Shown here: piece after piece, positions 50,101-57,572 of the stretch | How positions within the stretch are numbered: the first letter of the stretch is position 1 | How the letters are laid out: every line of letters begins with the position of its first letter | Assembly: GCA_963853835.1 (NCBI GenBank) | Contig: OY970820.1 | Span: 30,218,873 to 30,282,872 of the forward strand | DNA from: Calendula officinalis | Taxonomy: Eukaryota; Streptophyta; Magnoliopsida; Asterales; Asteraceae | DNA: 64,000 nucleotides | Direction of reading: 5' to 3' | Translations under genes and position numbers: made by a program | The notes under the pieces: generated by a model | Database searches by the model: none | Told to the model about the DNA's origin: nothing | What the model saw: the letters and a program-made list of their open reading frames with translations, nothing else

Positions 50101-53100
50101 ATTACCTGAGTTGAACAAGAAAGTTTTCTCAAATATGAGAAAACAATTTAAATTTTCAGGGAAGGAAACCCCTTTGTTTCCAAACATGATCAAAGATCAA
50201 CCCAATATTGGAGAAGGTTCAACCATTGCTACAACCCAAGTTGAACCTCAACCCACTCCATCACCCCCAAATACAGCCCAAACACCACCCCATATAGCCA
50301 CTCAATCACCAACTCAAACAGAAGTCCTGAATGTGTCCCAGGAACTTGATATAAATCTGCAGAGTGCTACTCTTCACTCTGTAGAAGACCTACCAGACAA
50401 AACCAAAAATATATCCACAATCTATAAAAGAAAGAAATCTTTAAAGGACACCAGGGGACAAATCGAGTCACACCCCAGGCTCAAAGAGTTGTCCTCCAAG
50501 GAGGAGAGAGGACATGAGGGGAGGGCTTTCACTACTGATGCCCCAAAGGTGGGTGCACAGGACAGTGAAAACATCATTAGGACCCAAACCTCGGCAACTT
50601 TGAGTGATGACTCATTTGAGGAGTTACTCAAAGGACCCCGGTGCCAAGAAACCAAAAGGGGGGGCATCTCTGCTTCTTCTAGGAAGAAGAGAATGTCTAA
50701 AAGACCCAATGAATCACCAAGCAGTGATGAGGGCAGATATGTGGAATTGATGGAAAGGAAGGAAAACCTTAAAACCAATGTACCTGTTAGTAAGCCCGAT
50801 GATCTTGCTAGATGGAGTGAGGGCAGTATTAAAATCCAACAATTGACGGCTAAAGTGGATTCCTTGGAATCCACTGTACAAGATTGTCTTTATTACCAAA
50901 CAAATCAAGGAAAAACTATGGCTGCTATGAAAAGAAATGTCAATATCATCAACAAAAGAATGAGACAATATGAACTTAGGCTTCATCAACAATCAAAGCT
51001 TATCAGAAAATTGAAAAAGAAGATTGATGATAGTGAGGCTCCTCCAGTTGAGCTCACTAAGGGGGAGAAGGATAACATACAGACAATGATTGATGAATCT
51101 ATTGCAGCAGCAGCTTCCTCCCTCTTGAATTTAAAAGAAACAGAAGTTGATGAAGGCCCAGAGATGATGATTACAGAAGATGAGCCCATTACTACTGCTA
51201 TGGAAGAACAAGTTGAAACAGAGATACCAGTAGTAACTCCTACTACTGATGATATAGCAGTAGTAAGTCAAGAAGAGGAATTAACTGCACTAAACACTAC
51301 TGATGCCCTATCAGTAGTAACTCCTGAAATAACACCAGTAGTAACTACTCTGGTTACTACTGATGAGGAAGAACTACAATTTCCTGAACTCATTGATGCT
51401 AGAAGACATGTCATCATTACCAAACCACCAACACCTGATCAACCACTTATCATACCTGACATTGATGATAATGTGAATTGGTTTGAGGTTGATGAATGCT
51501 CACTTCCTCCACATCCAAAAATACTTCAACAAAATGAAATTAGATCATTTTCTCCCTCTGTTATAATAAGAGGAGTGCCAGACATGAAGTATATTCCACC
51601 TCCACCTACTGCACATATTGGAAAGGGTAAAGAAGTATATGATGAAGATTACCCTAACAGAGCTCTTGGTCATTACATGGTAAACAAGATTAATCTGGTG
51701 AGAGCTGATAAACAAGATAAATGGAAGGTGAAGGATAAAAGATATTGGGAGAAAGTAGCTAAATATCAAGCTCTTGAAAAGAAGAAAAATCAAAGAGAAA
51801 TTCCTGTTAAATTACCTGTTCAAATTAAAGATGTTCAGATAGAAGCCCAAGAAGCAGAGTTCAAAAGGCTTAGAAAAGTAGAAGAAGAACATCTAAACTG
51901 TCTAGAAGATCTTGTAGCAGAATGCAAAAGAACAAAAGGTGATTTACCAGATGATATATTTGAACAAAAGTCTCTTATGATAGACTTTCTAAAGACAAAA
52001 GGTCACAGTGCAAAATCTTTTGGAAGAATGAAGATGACAACCATAATTGAAAAATACTGTACTGCAAAAAGGAAAGATTTAATTGAACAAGAGGCTGAAG
52101 AAGAAAAGAAATTGAAATCAGCAAAAACCTTAATCCCAATAAGTCCAAATTTAATTAAAGATAATAGTGTGTTTACTATTGGTGAATCCTCATCTTCTCA
52201 GACAAAGAAAAGAAAGAATGAAGCTCAAGAACAGAGTTTTCAAAAGAAAGCAAAACAAGAAGAAATTATACCTGTTCTTGAAGTACCTGTTGCTCCACTT
52301 CAAAATAACCCCATACTAAACTGGAAAGTCTTGCCCAATAATGTTCTATTAGTTGTAAGGGAAGACAAAATCATTCAAAAGTTTACTGGATGGTTACCTT
52401 TGATCAGATCCTGTACAAGAAGTGATGTGATTAAACTTCTGATCATTGGAAAACCAAGAATGTCAAAGAAATCTTGGAAAGAATCTGGAGCTGGATATTT
52501 AACAAGAATGATTGATGCAGCTTTTTATCCAGATAACTATCCAAAGTTATTTACAAATCCAGAAAATGTGTATGCATGGAATGTTCTCCCAACTTGCAAT
52601 ATGTATTTCTTTGAAAGATCAAGTAAAAATTGTGAGTTGTACTTATATGAAAGAGAATATCCTCACTCAGAAAAGGAAATGTATCAGATATTCATCAACA
52701 CTCTAATGAAGCCCTTTGATGCAGTTATGTTCCAAAATAAATTGAATTATTTTACCAAGAAGAACAGCAAATACATAATTGAACAAAGACTTCAACAAAA
52801 TCAAAGAACATTAGAAAGAAGAAAGAAAGAAGAAGAAGAACAGAAGAAAACTTGATTGATTAAAGGATAATCAATAAGTTTAGGGGGAGATTGTTAGAGC
52901 AAATCACAGATCAACTTAGTACTGATGCTGCAGTTAGTGATAATTATGTTTATTACTGATGGGGCAGAAACATTTACTACTGATGAAGTTGATGCTGGTG
53001 TTCTCTATAACTTAGTTACTACTGATCATACAAAGATTGAAGATACTACTGATCATTGTAGTTACTACTGACGTTGGTTTCTGGACTTACTACTGATCAC

Positions 53101-55216
53101 CAAGTTTACTACTGATGGTACTTATTTACTACTGGTGATTGGTTTTACTACTGATACGCGTTTATGGAACATATCAAGTCCGAGATCTTCGCAGAGATAG
53201 TTATAGAATGTAAATCAATGTATATCGTTTATAATTAGATGTAAATCGTATCCTAGAATAACTAGGGTAAATAGTTTAGCTTCAAGGACTATTATATATA
53301 GTTCCTTACGAATTGTAAACGTACGTGTGTATTGTTAACTTAATAATATACATTGAAGCTTTTTGTGAAACTGTGTTCTTAATATTTCTCATATTGTTCA
53401 TACAGTTCATTGTTCTTAATTATTGATATAGTGTTGATCCGCTGCAACTTCTATCATCAATTAGATCTAAGGTGTTTATTAACTTGTCTATAGTTAATCG
53501 ATCCTGACATTAAGCTTCATTGACTGTAAATATTTCTTTGAGATGGGATCTGTTGAGTTATATGCTGTTGATAACTTCTAATTGAAGAGGTATTATTAAT
53601 TTGACTTTACTTTCGATTTAATACACCACATTGATAACCACATTATATCTTTAACAAAAAAAACTTGTAAAAATCATGTATCTAGAAATGATAAAGATCG
53701 AATTTTTCTAATCAAGTAGGCCAAGAACATAAAAACCCACTAACCATCTCACTATCCGTGACCTAAAATACGTTCTTTAAACACAATCCTAAAGCATAGA
53801 TAAAAAAAAAACAGAATCAGAAAAATAATTTCCGCACAAATTATCGTTAAAAAAATTGGCCATTTTATGAACTATGGTTCGGTATAAATAATTAAGACAA
53901 AAAAGTCTACTTACTGAGCATCTTTTGCACAAGAAAAGAACGGATCGCTATATTTCTTGGTAGGAAAGCTTGCTGCAACGAGAGGTTCAGCACCACGTAC
54001 ACCACGTTCCAACTTACAACAAAAAAAAAGACAGAAAAACCGTTAACAAATGAAACACAAACATTAAAACAGGAATGAAAATACCAAAAATCTAACACAA
54101 AATCGTACACAAACAACCGTTTGGTACACAATGTTTCTTTTGGTTTAAAGTTGCTAAAGAGGGATACAGAAACAGAACAAAATTAGATGCCTAACTTGAT
54201 AGCACATTATTGGTCCCCAATATATCATATCTTTCCAAACACACAAACACCACTTTAAGAATAATCACATGACCGCAAGTTTCAAATTTATATCATTTTA
54301 TGTATACTTTTGGCCCTTTTTTTTTTTTTTGCTTTTCATTATTAGCCATTCACCGAAAGCTTTTTCTCAAAACCACTTGTCGCATTTCCGTTTTCAACAT
54401 ACCTAAATTGCTATAGACAACTTAGAAAGTTACCAATTGAACACTTTTTTTTGGAGTTACACGTATTTGTAACGGATGATGGAAATGGATATTTAAACCG
54501 TTCATCTGTTTTTAGTGTTTCTTACAAGCAAATAAACACTTATAACGTATATTTGCGACGAGTTTTTAGGAGTTTAAAGCTTTAGCTTTATAAAATAAAC
54601 TGTTACTAAAATAAAAGATTTGTTTGGATATAAAAGCTGTAAATTTCATTTAAAAAAACGTTTCAAAAGAAAAAAACTACTTGAAATAAATTTTAAAAGT
54701 AGCTAGAGCTTTTAAAAAAGCATAATTACTAGATTACCCTTCAAGAATCACATTCTCTCACATTTAAGTAGAGTGAACATGGCACCACTTGCTACACAAT
54801 ATGCCCCCCAAGTGTTTTGATCAACAAAAATGCTTATTTTACGGTGAAATGAGCTGTTTTCAAGAATTAATCTCAAACTGATTATTCACGATGGACTAAA
54901 AATCAAAAGTTTACCATTAATGGGAAATAAGTGGTTTAAATAATCAGAAATCAAACACCACCTAAATTTGGGAACTTTACTAATGTGGTTGAATGTGAGT
55001 TGGGAATTAATTAAGCAATTGAAATTAAAAATAATCTCAAAAAACAGAGATACTTACAGCGTTAAGATCAGATCTAGAAGACATACGAAACGATCGTCTT
55101 GCAGATATGTAATGGATTCGAGCACATATGAGTCTTGTACACACGAACACAATAAACATCGTACTCACCGTAAATCCAATTACAGTCATCACCAAATTAA
55201 TCCCAGGAGACATCAT
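41143..55216 (-). CDS. ATL-type RING-H2 E3 ubiquitin ligase, 3 exons, 208 aa, with an 11.4-kb retrotransposon in intron 2
   Basis: Exon 1 55058-55216 (53 codons from ATG 55214-55216), exon 2 53915-54012 and exon 3 41143-41512. Donors GTAAGT at both introns, acceptors TTGTAAG and TTGTAG. Exon 2 ends CA and exon 3 starts A, giving Gln before the RING. Exon 1 gives one membrane span (about residues 5-31, a Met/Val/Ile-rich N-terminus, then CTRLICARI). Exon 2 gives the GLD-like region LERGVRGAEP, then AASFPTKKY. Exon 3 has the RING-H2 finger C-X2-C-X15-C-X1-H-X2-H-X2-C-X10-C-X2-C (C87 to C128) with WLQQH, then a Ser/Asn-rich tail. ATL proteins are membrane E3 ligases; some, like ATL58/59, contain introns. 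Intron 2 is 12.4 kb, about 0.97 kb without the Sirevirus element 42078-53509, which lies in antisense. All splice sites and the frame are intact, so the gene may still be expressed. Confidence 0.85.
41733..41828. repeat. Short foldback, hAT-type MITE-like
   Basis: GGGGGTGT at the left and ACACCCCC at the right, with AAGGGTGCTTATGGCTTATA inverted inside. About 95 bp, in intron 2 of the RING gene. A target duplication is not evident. Confidence 0.6.
42078..42695 (+). repeat. 5' LTR of the Sirevirus element
   Basis: 618 bp, TGTTAGAGCA to CCTGACA. A TATA-like stretch is at 42476-42486 (TATTATATATA). Eight TACTACTG octamers lie between 42161 and 42339, in presumptive U3. Confidence 0.95.
42698..42709 (+). 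promoter_or_regulatory. Primer-binding site (initiator-Met tRNA)
   Basis: TGGTATCAGAGC, two bases after the 5' LTR, the standard PBS of plant Copia elements. Confidence 0.92.
42784..45351 (+). CDS. gag: Sirevirus gag, 855 aa, two zinc knuckles
   Basis: Structural capsid/nucleocapsid precursor. Residues 1 to about 215 form the UBN2-type Copia gag domain (W24, then FVGTKSTKRNMKSVL). The first CCHC knuckle is C318-C321-H326-C331. A coiled coil follows (about 385-490), then an acidic Ser/Asn-rich stretch, and a second CCHC knuckle C615-C618-H623-C628. The C-terminal 130 residues are Asn/Thr/Lys-rich with repeated NTTG units, which are encoded by the ACTACTGGT motif. It ends AWVPKLN. It has no protease and stops before pol, in a different frame (gag frame 1, pol frame 0). 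The ATG at 42784 follows the PBS by 74 bases and has no competitor upstream in frame. Confidence 0.92.
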   Translation: MTDNNESTQANKIPILTPNNFGMWKNRIKQYMLITDYSMWEVVCEGNKTGQLQASSSATEADKLKCEKEKKDKGIELKTLSTLLLAIPNDYQHLFVEYDDAKILWEALEKRFVGTKSTKRNMKSVLKQDFENFKGKPNETLTQVFDRFNKLIGELNQVGVKMDQEDVNMKFLRSLSEEWAMYTVVYRQRDALEEKELDELYNDLRVFETEVNHKNPSISSNNAAFVSSTGQGQETSAGKAADSEDTARESFFTSHVHTALISDDLEQLNPDDLEEMDLKWQMAMLSLRTKRFLKRTGRTSLNFNKGDKAGFDKTKVKCYNCNNLGHFAKECPQPDKRSKSTALVSQQGQGYDWSFQAEEHAQNQALMAFTDNKTEVKSKPCTPECAKIIKNLEKENNKLNEDLAKAIRRNYEFDGVIADQEHQIKVYKMIDQRIKEELLQAVDEKEFYETKNNELTSKIEECQLEIEQNKLTIKKFERSTKILDELTNNQTTEKVVHGVGYHAVPPPYKIIPPLKNSSERIINELKTENQTESSNETSESNNSSDDEQSIEFTISQSESPKSIDTSFHTAQSPNESPKYNADNVPKILTRGNERNKTQLLDQRIPEGAKNKKLRCVICNKMNHLAKDCHYNPINCKELKEFKVLKENAKTQKLKVTTGHSVVNKIKNPIVEDPRFGRSKPRFVQNRRAGSPKYSNYFKNNGKSNQNKQYFKFSNTSRNSNKFTTGVNPNYNAVWYQYKNTTGNNPNFKNTTAPKTNFKNTTGVNPKNTTGHSKHGKYPNTTGPSVVKYSKAKNNGYKPRSVGNSHTSNNYKRTVVKQNTSNKQVWVPKVFKVKSPKAHFSKDEPKTYKAWVPKLN
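45366..48878 (+). CDS. pol: Sirevirus pol: protease, integrase, reverse transcriptase, RNase H
   Basis: Open frame of about 1170 codons; it opens at 45348 and the listed first codon is GTG, not an initiator ATG. Aspartic protease HIDSGCSRHMTG (D16). Integrase zinc site H153-H158-C187-C190 and catalytic D218, D281 and E317, with exactly 35 residues between the last two. A low-complexity Ser/Asn/Thr linker (about 440-640) is encoded in part by TACTACTG motifs. Reverse transcriptase with QMDVKSAFL (D772) and YVDDIIFGST (857-866). RNase H with YTDSDYGG (D1021), STAEAEY and FIDNQS. All catalytic residues are present. How it is translated is unclear: the gag stop and the pol opening nearly coincide, so -1 frameshifting or splicing (acceptor-like CTCTTGTGCAG at 45361-45371) is needed. 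Confidence 0.93.
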   Translation: MQSIQIPEEGRTWHIDSGCSRHMTGNLQILKDFKSFDGGFVAFGENPKGGKITGKGTVTNGKITFDDVFYVAELKYNLVSVSQVCDKKNKILFTDIECIILSPDFILDEKYVVLRTPRRNNVYCLDIGGELISSNEVNCFISKANTTESELWHRRMCHTNFKNMNNLVKRNLVIRLPQKQFMCDHHCVACLKGKQHKTSHKSKIVNSISVPLQLLHMDLFGPTNVMSIGKKQYCLVITDDFSRYTWVFFLRTKDETSELIKNLIIKLENTSDQKVKAIRCDNGTEFKNTNLINFCDLKGIDRQYSSPRTPQQNGVAERRNRTIIEAARSMLADSKLPITFWAEAVNTACYVQNRVLIVKPHLKTPYELFNKRKPSISFLKSFGCPCTILITREQIGKFDCKADDGIFVGYSTQSKSYRVFNKRLRIIEESINVSFNENVPNEQGNGPDWLFDIDNLTKSFNTNMNFNAGNSNCLNQKEGTSSVNTGQEKMRYIVVDTPPIVNTDVSNNSNFESSSNSENEVSSNSTTTGTSNSTENTTGPNYNLDSQDTTDTSNNFNTTDLNEYDSSSNSDQNNDEPNTNDNEGSQEEQLPEANESNLENQLVVDKATTTRTQKNHPLDLVLSDVNSPLQTRSKLNKSLTANMCNISLIANECMYECFLSQDEPKKIQQAMKDSNWIEAMQEELLQFKLQAVWTLVPLPKGKRAIGTRWIFRNKKDERGIVIKNKARLVAQGYTQEEGIDYDEVYAPVARIEAIRIFLAYASFKRFKVYQMDVKSAFLYGKIEEEVYVCQPPGFEDPKHGDYVFKLDKALYGLHQAPRAWYDTLSSYLLKNNFKRGAIDKTLFTKKVKDDILLVQIYVDDIIFGSTNDTLCKEFEELMQIKFKMSSMGPMNFFLGLQVSQRTDGILINQSKYVKDILEKFDLKDSKSASTPMETHKHLHPDVEGEDVDEHLYRSMIGSLMYLTASRPDIMYSVCVCARYQARPKELHLQAVKRIFRYLKGKPSLGLWYPHDSPFELIAYTDSDYGGECQDRKSTTGGCQFFGSRLVSWQCKKQTNVSTSTAEAEYVAASACCAQVLWIQNQLLDFGISILKTPIFIDNQSAISIVNNPVKHSKTKHIEIRFHFIRDCNEKKLIKVVKIHTDDQLADLFTKAFDVGRFNFLVSSIGMILIT
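48956..49197. repeat. Dense cluster of TACTACTG octamers in the pol-ORF3 spacer
   Basis: Eleven exact copies, all on the plus strand, at 48956, 48986, 49003, 49033, 49050, 49069, 49095, 49114, 49158, 49172 and 49190, mostly followed by GT, AT or AC. Spacing is irregular (14-44 bp), so this is a motif cluster, not a tandem array. Confidence 0.92.
49298..49304 (+). promoter_or_regulatory. Putative TATA box for ORF3
   Basis: TATAAAA in AGATATAAAAGGCGG, 123 bases before the ORF3 ATG. A CT-rich stretch with TCTTCACTTCG about 30 bases downstream could be the start site, and the 5' leader has no ATG before 49427. Prediction from sequence only. Confidence 0.5.
49427..52855 (+). CDS. Sirevirus ORF3, 1142 aa, function unknown
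   Basis: A large ORF in the position of the env-like gene of Sireviruses, with an excellent start context (ACAACAATGGC). Residues 1 to about 240 form a compact region rich in aromatic and Leu residues (KFLRNSYIQFALTVK; LLSPQWKFLVHTIQHCIS; KFLMYPRFLQHI), which I recall as a conserved hypothetical block after Asteraceae Copia pol genes. A Pro/Thr/Ser-rich linker (260-470), a coiled coil (about 480-550), an acidic region with repeated VVT/TTD units (about 580-650, encoded by the octamer motif in both orientations), and a Lys/Glu-rich C-terminal half with another coiled coil (about 770-900) follow. No signal peptide, no membrane helix and no glycoprotein-like features are seen, so an envelope role is not supported by the sequence. 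The intact length in a young element argues that it is used. Confidence 0.88.
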   Translation: MATLQALDVQTDLKYSEFHNMVAFLKNPDGTKDFRPIVKFLRNSYIQFALTVKPKAYQQHLVDFWTNAERTEGTTSSMIKSKVDGKYITVTEQSIRHHLQLHDDSGMYTLPKEYIADTLNKMGYEGRLNIVTFQKGLLSPQWKFLVHTIQHCISPKRSTWNEFNKAIASAVVCLCTDQVFNFSNMIFDGMLGNLSSSKFLMYPRFLQHIINCELQNLSTPKNIFVLPELNKKVFSNMRKQFKFSGKETPLFPNMIKDQPNIGEGSTIATTQVEPQPTPSPPNTAQTPPHIATQSPTQTEVLNVSQELDINLQSATLHSVEDLPDKTKNISTIYKRKKSLKDTRGQIESHPRLKELSSKEERGHEGRAFTTDAPKVGAQDSENIIRTQTSATLSDDSFEELLKGPRCQETKRGGISASSRKKRMSKRPNESPSSDEGRYVELMERKENLKTNVPVSKPDDLARWSEGSIKIQQLTAKVDSLESTVQDCLYYQTNQGKTMAAMKRNVNIINKRMRQYELRLHQQSKLIRKLKKKIDDSEAPPVELTKGEKDNIQTMIDESIAAAASSLLNLKETEVDEGPEMMITEDEPITTAMEEQVETEIPVVTPTTDDIAVVSQEEELTALNTTDALSVVTPEITPVVTTLVTTDEEELQFPELIDARRHVIITKPPTPDQPLIIPDIDDNVNWFEVDECSLPPHPKILQQNEIRSFSPSVIIRGVPDMKYIPPPPTAHIGKGKEVYDEDYPNRALGHYMVNKINLVRADKQDKWKVKDKRYWEKVAKYQALEKKKNQREIPVKLPVQIKDVQIEAQEAEFKRLRKVEEEHLNCLEDLVAECKRTKGDLPDDIFEQKSLMIDFLKTKGHSAKSFGRMKMTTIIEKYCTAKRKDLIEQEAEEEKKLKSAKTLIPISPNLIKDNSVFTIGESSSSQTKKRKNEAQEQSFQKKAKQEEIIPVLEVPVAPLQNNPILNWKVLPNNVLLVVREDKIIQKFTGWLPLIRSCTRSDVIKLLIIGKPRMSKKSWKESGAGYLTRMIDAAFYPDNYPKLFTNPENVYAWNVLPTCNMYFFERSSKNCELYLYEREYPHSEKEMYQIFINTLMKPFDAVMFQNKLNYFTKKNSKYIIEQRLQQNQRTLERRKKEEEEQKKT
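52881..52891 (+). promoter_or_regulatory. Polypurine tract of the Sirevirus element
   Basis: TAGGGGGAGAT immediately before the 3' LTR; primer for plus-strand synthesis. Confidence 0.88.
52892..53509 (+). repeat. 3' LTR of the Sirevirus element
   Basis: 618 bp, apparently identical to the 5' LTR, followed by the TSD TTAAG at 53510-53514. Confidence 0.95.
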
Positions 55217-55849
55217 TTTTGCTTAATTTCGTATACAAATTGAAGAAAACTAACAATTGAATATCACTTAAGCTCACATCACCATCACCATAATCATCAT
55301 CATCTTTTGAAACCGTAAAGTCAAGTGAACTTTTTCTGGGTTTCTCTCTCTAGAACCTATCAACACTCTGTACTTATATGTTCTTGTATCGTTGTATATA
55401 TCTCCTCGAAATCTCATTGTTTGTCTGATAGACAGATGTTGAATTAAGGAAAAATGAGATTTTTTTTATGTTGAGTTGAATTTTATTGGAAAAAGATTGA
55501 ATCTTTTTTTGGTGGGTGTTGATGATTTTGGAAGAATCTACAAGAAAAGAAATGGTTGGGTTGTGACTGGGATGGAGATTGAAAGAGGCAGTACGGTGTA
55601 AACAACGAAAGGGATTTATAGGGGGTTTGTTAATAGACCTCTGACTATGGACTCATTTTCAAATAGAACCCTGGCTATGGACTTATCTTCACATAGAACC
55701 CTGACTATATATGTTTTTTATTAGGCTGGTCCAAAGCTTGTAAGCAAGTGATATTGGAAAGCTATATGTCATGATTTCAAGTCATTTTATAGATAAATAG
55801 GGGTAGATTAAGTGTCATTTAAAAGAAGAAGAAAAATTAGGCTGGTGAA
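55217..55849 (-). promoter_or_regulatory. Promoter and 5' UTR of the RING-H2 gene
   Basis: On the minus strand CTATAAATCCC (TATA core at 55614-55620) lies about 400 bp upstream of the ATG. The presumed 5' UTR (about 55580-55217) has CT and GA microsatellite-like stretches common in plant leaders. The region from 55640 to 55849 contains a short repeated phrase (ATAGAACCCTGRCTATGGAC-like) of unknown meaning. Confidence 0.45.
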
Positions 55850-56196
55850 TAAGACCGTCCGTAACGGTGACCGAACGAACGGTCGTGACCGGCCAAATAA
55901 GCATGCCCGACGCGTCCCCCTCCGTTACGGGCAAAACGCCCGACGCGTCGCCGACCCCCCAACGGTCGACTAATCGACCGTTCGAATCCGAACGTTGCAA
56001 GCCTCAACGGCTACTTTTTACCCCAAATAAATTTAATTTTTACCCCCCTTTTTACCTTATAAATACCCAATTCTTTTACCAAATAATTCACAACTCTCAT
56101 TTCTTTCTCCACTCAAACACACACTCAAATCTCTCAATCACCCTCTCTAAAAAATTTCACACTTCTCATTTCTTTATCACACACACTATAATAAAA

Positions 56197-57474
56197 ATGA
56201 GTTCCGACGATGAAATGAATGTCGCTAATTTCATTTTTGGCGACGAGGAAGAGGACAGGGTTATACATCTTGGTTTTTTACAAACGGCGGCCGCGTTTCT
56301 TGAAGGTTCTAGTTCTAATATCCCTAGAACTCCTAGAAGATACGTGAATAGGGACCGTGGCGGTGCGAATGACCGTCTCGTGGCAGCCTACTTCGCTGAA
56401 AATCCCACGTATAACGAGCATGATTTTCGCAAACGTTTCAGGATGAGTCGTGATCTTTTCACACGCATTGTTCGCGATCTCACTAATACCGTCCCATTAT
56501 TTGCGCAACGATATGATGCACTTGGGAACGCAGGTACTTCTCCGCTAATGAGGTGCACTTCTGCAATTCGTCAGTTAGCATACGGGACCGTACCCGATGC
56601 TCTAGACGAATACTTACAAATTGGTGAGAAAACTAGCCGTGATAGTCTCGCAGAGTTCTGTAAAGGGGTTATGCACTTGTATGGAGATGAGTTTCTGCGA
56701 AAGCCTACTCATACTGATGTGGCGAAGCTATACGCTTTTCATGAGGAGAAACATGGGTTTCCCGGTATGCTAGGAAGCATTGATTGTACTGATTGGCCTT
56801 GGGCTCAATGTCCAAATGCTTACCGTGGGCAATATGTTAGAGGGGATCACGGGAACGAACCATTCATCTTACTTGAAGCGGTTGCCTCGCAGGATTTGTG
56901 GATTTGGCACGCGTTCTTTGGTGTCGCCGGGTCGAACAACGACATCAACGTCTTACGAGCGTCCCATATTTTCAATGATCTCAAAGACGGGAAAGCACCT
57001 GAGGTACCCTTTTTGGCAAACGGGATGTCTTACAAATGGGGATATTATCTTACTGACGGGATATATCCGGAATGGTCTGTTCTTGTTAAGTCCATTTCAC
57101 ACCCAAATGCGAATGATGTTAAGCGGGTGAACTACAAGAAAGCACACGAAGCTGCAAGGAAAGACGTAGAACGAGCATTTGGCGTTCTAAAGAAAAAATG
57201 GGGTATAATAAAAACGGCTGCAAGGTCCCCAAATGTTAACAAAATAAGGGATATAATGTACACTTGTATCATATTACATAATATGATTATCAAAGACAAA
57301 GGCAGGGCCATATGTCCCGATTTTCATCCGGAAGAGCGACATAGTGAAGGCGACCCCGTACGATCACATGAAGAAGTATTGCAAGTTATCAGGGAGATCC
57401 ATAATAAACAAACTCATCTTAATCTTAGATCTGATTTGGTGGAACACATTTGGAATCGACGAGCCCACCAGTAG
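56197..57474 (+). CDS. PIF/Harbinger transposase, 425 aa, intact
   Basis: DDE-type nuclease of the Harbinger superfamily (plant transposon protein family). N-terminal helix-turn-helix-like region with RDLFTRIVRDL (about 85-95), then TSAIRQLAYGTVPDALDEYL. Acidic positions that can form the catalytic centre: D196 in GSIDCTDW, D249 in AGSNNDINVL, D287 in YLTDGIYP and E325 in KDVERAFGVLKKKW. Length is normal and no frame damage is seen. The ATG at 56197 opens MSSDDEMNVANF; the frame is also open upstream to 55867, but that part runs into the GC-rich terminal repeats and lacks family similarity. The gene is intronless. Confidence 0.9.
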   Translation: MSSDDEMNVANFIFGDEEEDRVIHLGFLQTAAAFLEGSSSNIPRTPRRYVNRDRGGANDRLVAAYFAENPTYNEHDFRKRFRMSRDLFTRIVRDLTNTVPLFAQRYDALGNAGTSPLMRCTSAIRQLAYGTVPDALDEYLQIGEKTSRDSLAEFCKGVMHLYGDEFLRKPTHTDVAKLYAFHEEKHGFPGMLGSIDCTDWPWAQCPNAYRGQYVRGDHGNEPFILLEAVASQDLWIWHAFFGVAGSNNDINVLRASHIFNDLKDGKAPEVPFLANGMSYKWGYYLTDGIYPEWSVLVKSISHPNANDVKRVNYKKAHEAARKDVERAFGVLKKKWGIIKTAARSPNVNKIRDIMYTCIILHNMIIKDKGRAICPDFHPEERHSEGDPVRSHEEVLQVIREIHNKQTHLNLRSDLVEHIWNRRAHQ

Positions 57475-57572
57475 TTTTTTTAATGTTTTTTTAATTATGT
57501 TTAATGTAATGTTTTAAATTATTTTTAATGTAATGTTTTAATTATTAATGAAATTTAAATTAAAAAAAAAAA

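Larger units (their letters stand above)
42078..53509 (+). mobile_element. Copia LTR retrotransposon of Sirevirus type, complete and young, 11.4 kb
   Basis: LTRs 42078-42695 and 52892-53509 are both 618 bp and I found no difference when reading them side by side. TSD TTAAG at 42073-42077 and 53510-53514. PBS 42698-42709, PPT 52881-52891. Internal order is gag (42784-45351), pol (45366-48878: protease, integrase, reverse transcriptase, RNase H, the Copia order), a 0.55-kb spacer and ORF3 (49427-52855). All three frames are open. A very long gag with two CCHC knuckles and an extra ORF after pol fit the Sirevirus lineage. It sits in antisense in an intron of the RING-H2 gene. Confidence 0.93.

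Noticed and set aside
49427..52855. Retroviral envelope glycoprotein
   Set aside because: The position fits, but there is no signal peptide or membrane anchor, so I call it ORF3 of unknown function.
54968..55243. Plus-strand 91-aa ORF
   Set aside because: It is the antisense shadow of exon 1 of the RING-H2 gene, which has family similarity and correct splice sites.
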